Origin: Epiperipatus broadwayi
Lineage: Eukaryota; Onychophora; Udeonychophora; Euonychophora; Peripatidae
Assembly: GCA_028023455.1 (NCBI GenBank)
Contig: JAQFVV010006246.1
Location: 2,347,501-2,411,500, forward strand
DNA: 64,000 nucleotides
Reading direction: 5' to 3'
Shown: positions 62,307 through 64,000 of the stretch, piece after piece
Layout: each line of letters begins with the position of its first letter
Numbering within the stretch: the first letter of the stretch is position 1
The notes under the pieces: model-generated
Databases searched by the model: none
What the model saw: the letters and a program-made list of their open reading frames with translations, nothing else
Told to the model about the DNA's origin: nothing
Translations under genes and position numbers: made by a program

Positions 62307-63796
62307 ATGGCTATGATTGGCTCACTAGAAGAGTTTGATCAAGTCTATCTTGAAAATTATTCATCCTATAGGGATCAAGTGCTTTCCTGTATGCAGGCTA
62401 ATCAAATCAATGCTTGTCTTAAAAATAGCCACATTTGTGTCTATATGTGAATCTCAGATCTATAAGCATTGCTTGCACAGGCCTCCCCCATGCTTCAGTT
62501 TGAGCTTGATTTAGGTAAAGCATTATCTCTACTGACTTTTTTGTTCCAAACCCCTAAAAAATTGCAGAGATTTTGTTATTAAATTTAGGAGTCTTGCATT
62601 AAATTGTAGTTTGGGAGATTTTCTCAAGTCAACAAAGCCTTGAGGAGAACTTTTTATTTGTGTAATGGAAGACCACAACTTTAGGATCAAACTGTTTATG
62701 GATCCTGATATCACTTTTAATTCAGCTGTTTCTCAGGCTACACTAGCTGAATATACAATGAATCAAACCACTCCATTAAATCGAAGTAGTCCCAGCATTA
62801 AATCCATAGATCAGAAAGTCATATTGTTTAAATATTTATTATAGACTTGATAAGCCTATGACATTCACTCACCAAATAATTACTTTGGGATACAGTGTGT
62901 AGATATTGTAAGCATGTCAATCATATAGAAGCTACTATTTTCTAAAAAAGAAAAAGCTCTCAGAAAAGAATCATAAATCCATTCCAAAAATCCAGAATAA
63001 AAATCAACAATGTGTGAATAATGTGAGAGCATTGATTCAGTGTTCAGAAGTAGAGATATTAATAATATGTCAATAACAATAGAAATTGACACTGATTTTG
63101 CAATAAACCATTGTATCACAAAAGATAAAAACTATAATTAATAGAAAAAAAATAATCATCTGCATCCTAGCAGAATAATTATTGACTACCAAGGCAATTG
63201 AATATCACTCTTGGATCAAAGTTATGCCTAGTAAAACAATTTATTTGCCTTTTTGTTGTATCTGCTGGTAAGCATAGCAATTTTTTAGGTTGTGACTGGT
63301 TCGGGCACTTGGGCTTTACAATGACTAAAGTGAACCAGCTCACAAAAATAAAATCAAGAGGATCTGCCCAGAATTGGCTGATAAACTGGTTTTGAACTTA
63401 ACCCTAGTCCTATGCTGTATGTTCAAGGAAAATCAAATAAGTTCAGTATTTGTAATCAAATTAAAAGGATTACAAATCATGACAGTGGTTGTTCAAGTAG
63501 CTGGGACAATAAATCATAGATACAGAAACCAGCTAGGTATAAATTGTAAATCAACATTCAACATTAAAGAGTCATCATTGAACAGTGAAGAGTCACCAGC
63601 TATCAGTGTTAAGTCATCAGCCAACAATGAAGAACCATCAGAGAACAATGAAGCTTCATTATCCAACTGTAATGAGTCTATAAAGTTCAAGGTCAGTGAA
63701 TGTTCTGATAAAAAAGTCATCAAACCTTTTATGAATTCAGAAAGCAATCAAGAACATCAACCAAAGTTTCTGAATAACTACATTCTGCACAGATAA
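62307..63796 (+). pseudogene. gag: Gypsy K: gag, protease end and pol C-terminus (internal deletion)
   Basis: From the ATG at 62307 a gag start reads MAMIGSLEEFDQVYLENY with the family's A.QIN motif (QANQINACL). Further capsid segments (LALNCSLGDFL, DPDITFNSAVSQATLAEYTM) lie near 62590-62760. At about 63270-63310 the protease C-terminal signature appears as FLGCDWFGHLGF. Instead of RT, RNase H and the integrase core, the sequence soon reaches a frame (63374-63796) resembling the polar tail after integrase, ending 8 bp before a polypurine tract. About 3 kb of pol is therefore missing. The tail has short imperfect Ser/Asn/Glu repeats. Confidence 0.68.
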
Positions 63797-63803
63797 TTTT
63801 AGC

Positions 63804-64000
63804 CAGAGGAAGGGAATGTTGCATCTCATCTTCAACTAATGCAGATTTTATTTTATTTTGATTGGATTGAACATTTATTGTTATGACCCAATAGATATAT
63901 AAATAAATAACATATATCCAATCATAGAAACAGGCCAATGGATGATAGTGTTTAGTGAATTTAATTGCTCTCATTAGAGATTTAATTACACATAATCAAT
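63804..64000 (+). repeat. Polypurine tract and 3' LTR start of Gypsy K
   Basis: AGAGGAAGGGAA (about 63805-63816) is followed by TGTTGCATCTCATC, the usual PPT-LTR layout directly after the last pol frame. The LTR continues past the window end. Confidence 0.62.

Noticed and set aside
1-64000. CRISPR-like arrays or bacterial defence genes
   Set aside because: The repeats are minisatellites, leader arrays or tandem duplications without spacer structure, and all recognised genes are eukaryotic transposon or animal genes.

Overview
This is a window of a eukaryotic, almost certainly animal, nuclear genome. It is very A+T-rich by eye (about 70%) and full of (AT)n microsatellites. It holds one spliced host exon, encoding parts of two CUB domains of a cubilin-like protein (36666-37027, with good acceptor and donor sites). 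The other recognisable coding sequence belongs to transposable elements. The mix of K02A2.6-like Ty3/Gypsy elements, an RTE-type LINE, a second LINE with a C-terminal zinc motif, a BED-type hAT element and a tRNA-derived SINE fits an invertebrate. I cannot name the species or phylum from the sequence. I see no prokaryotic features, no CRISPR array, and no rRNA or intact tRNA gene.

Layout. 0.4-4.6 kb: plus-strand Gypsy relic A (LTR tail, PBS, gag, PR, RT, RNase H, IN). 4.6-5.7 kb: minus-strand Gypsy gag/PR fragment B, facing it. 7.0 kb: a GC-rich hairpin. 7.6-9.0 kb: hAT transposase relic. 9.9-10.85 kb: a large fold-back repeat. 10.86-12.66 kb: Gypsy fragment C (RNase H and IN, polypurine tract, LTR start). 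17.1 kb: SINE. 17.95-19.6 kb: minus-strand Gypsy D. 20.65-23.5 kb: minus-strand gag-protease element E, with a long tandem-repeat leader, a PBS-like site and LTR-like repeats. 23.9-31 kb: scattered LTR-like pieces. 36.7-39.3 kb: CUB exon followed by a truncated LINE in the intron. 40.05-41.3 kb: TIR element G with an internal minisatellite. 42.2-43.4 kb: second TIR element H. 47.6-55.1 kb: large LTR-type element I, with two ~2.5-kb direct repeats around a gag-only interior. 55.6-57.5 kb: RTE-type LINE. 59.1-60.0 kb: solo-LTR-like block. 62.3-64.0 kb: internally deleted Gypsy K, ending in a polypurine tract and LTR start.

None of the element genes is intact. They are broken by stops, frameshifts and many short tandem duplications (15-136 bp), most of them nearly identical between copies. 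The best-preserved coding stretch is the gag-protease frame of E, with two in-frame stops in 398 codons. The most unusual things are: (1) a candidate gag-only LTR element with LTRs longer than its coding region; (2) divergence between those LTRs that looks dominated by CpG/TpG changes, suggesting methylation; (3) a TIR element whose terminal motif has been amplified into an internal minisatellite; (4) the fold-back repeat; (5) a repeated TTACA-(AT)n-TG boundary, suggesting insertion preference for (AT)n tracts; and (6) the widespread short tandem duplications. I found no convincing new multi-gene system.
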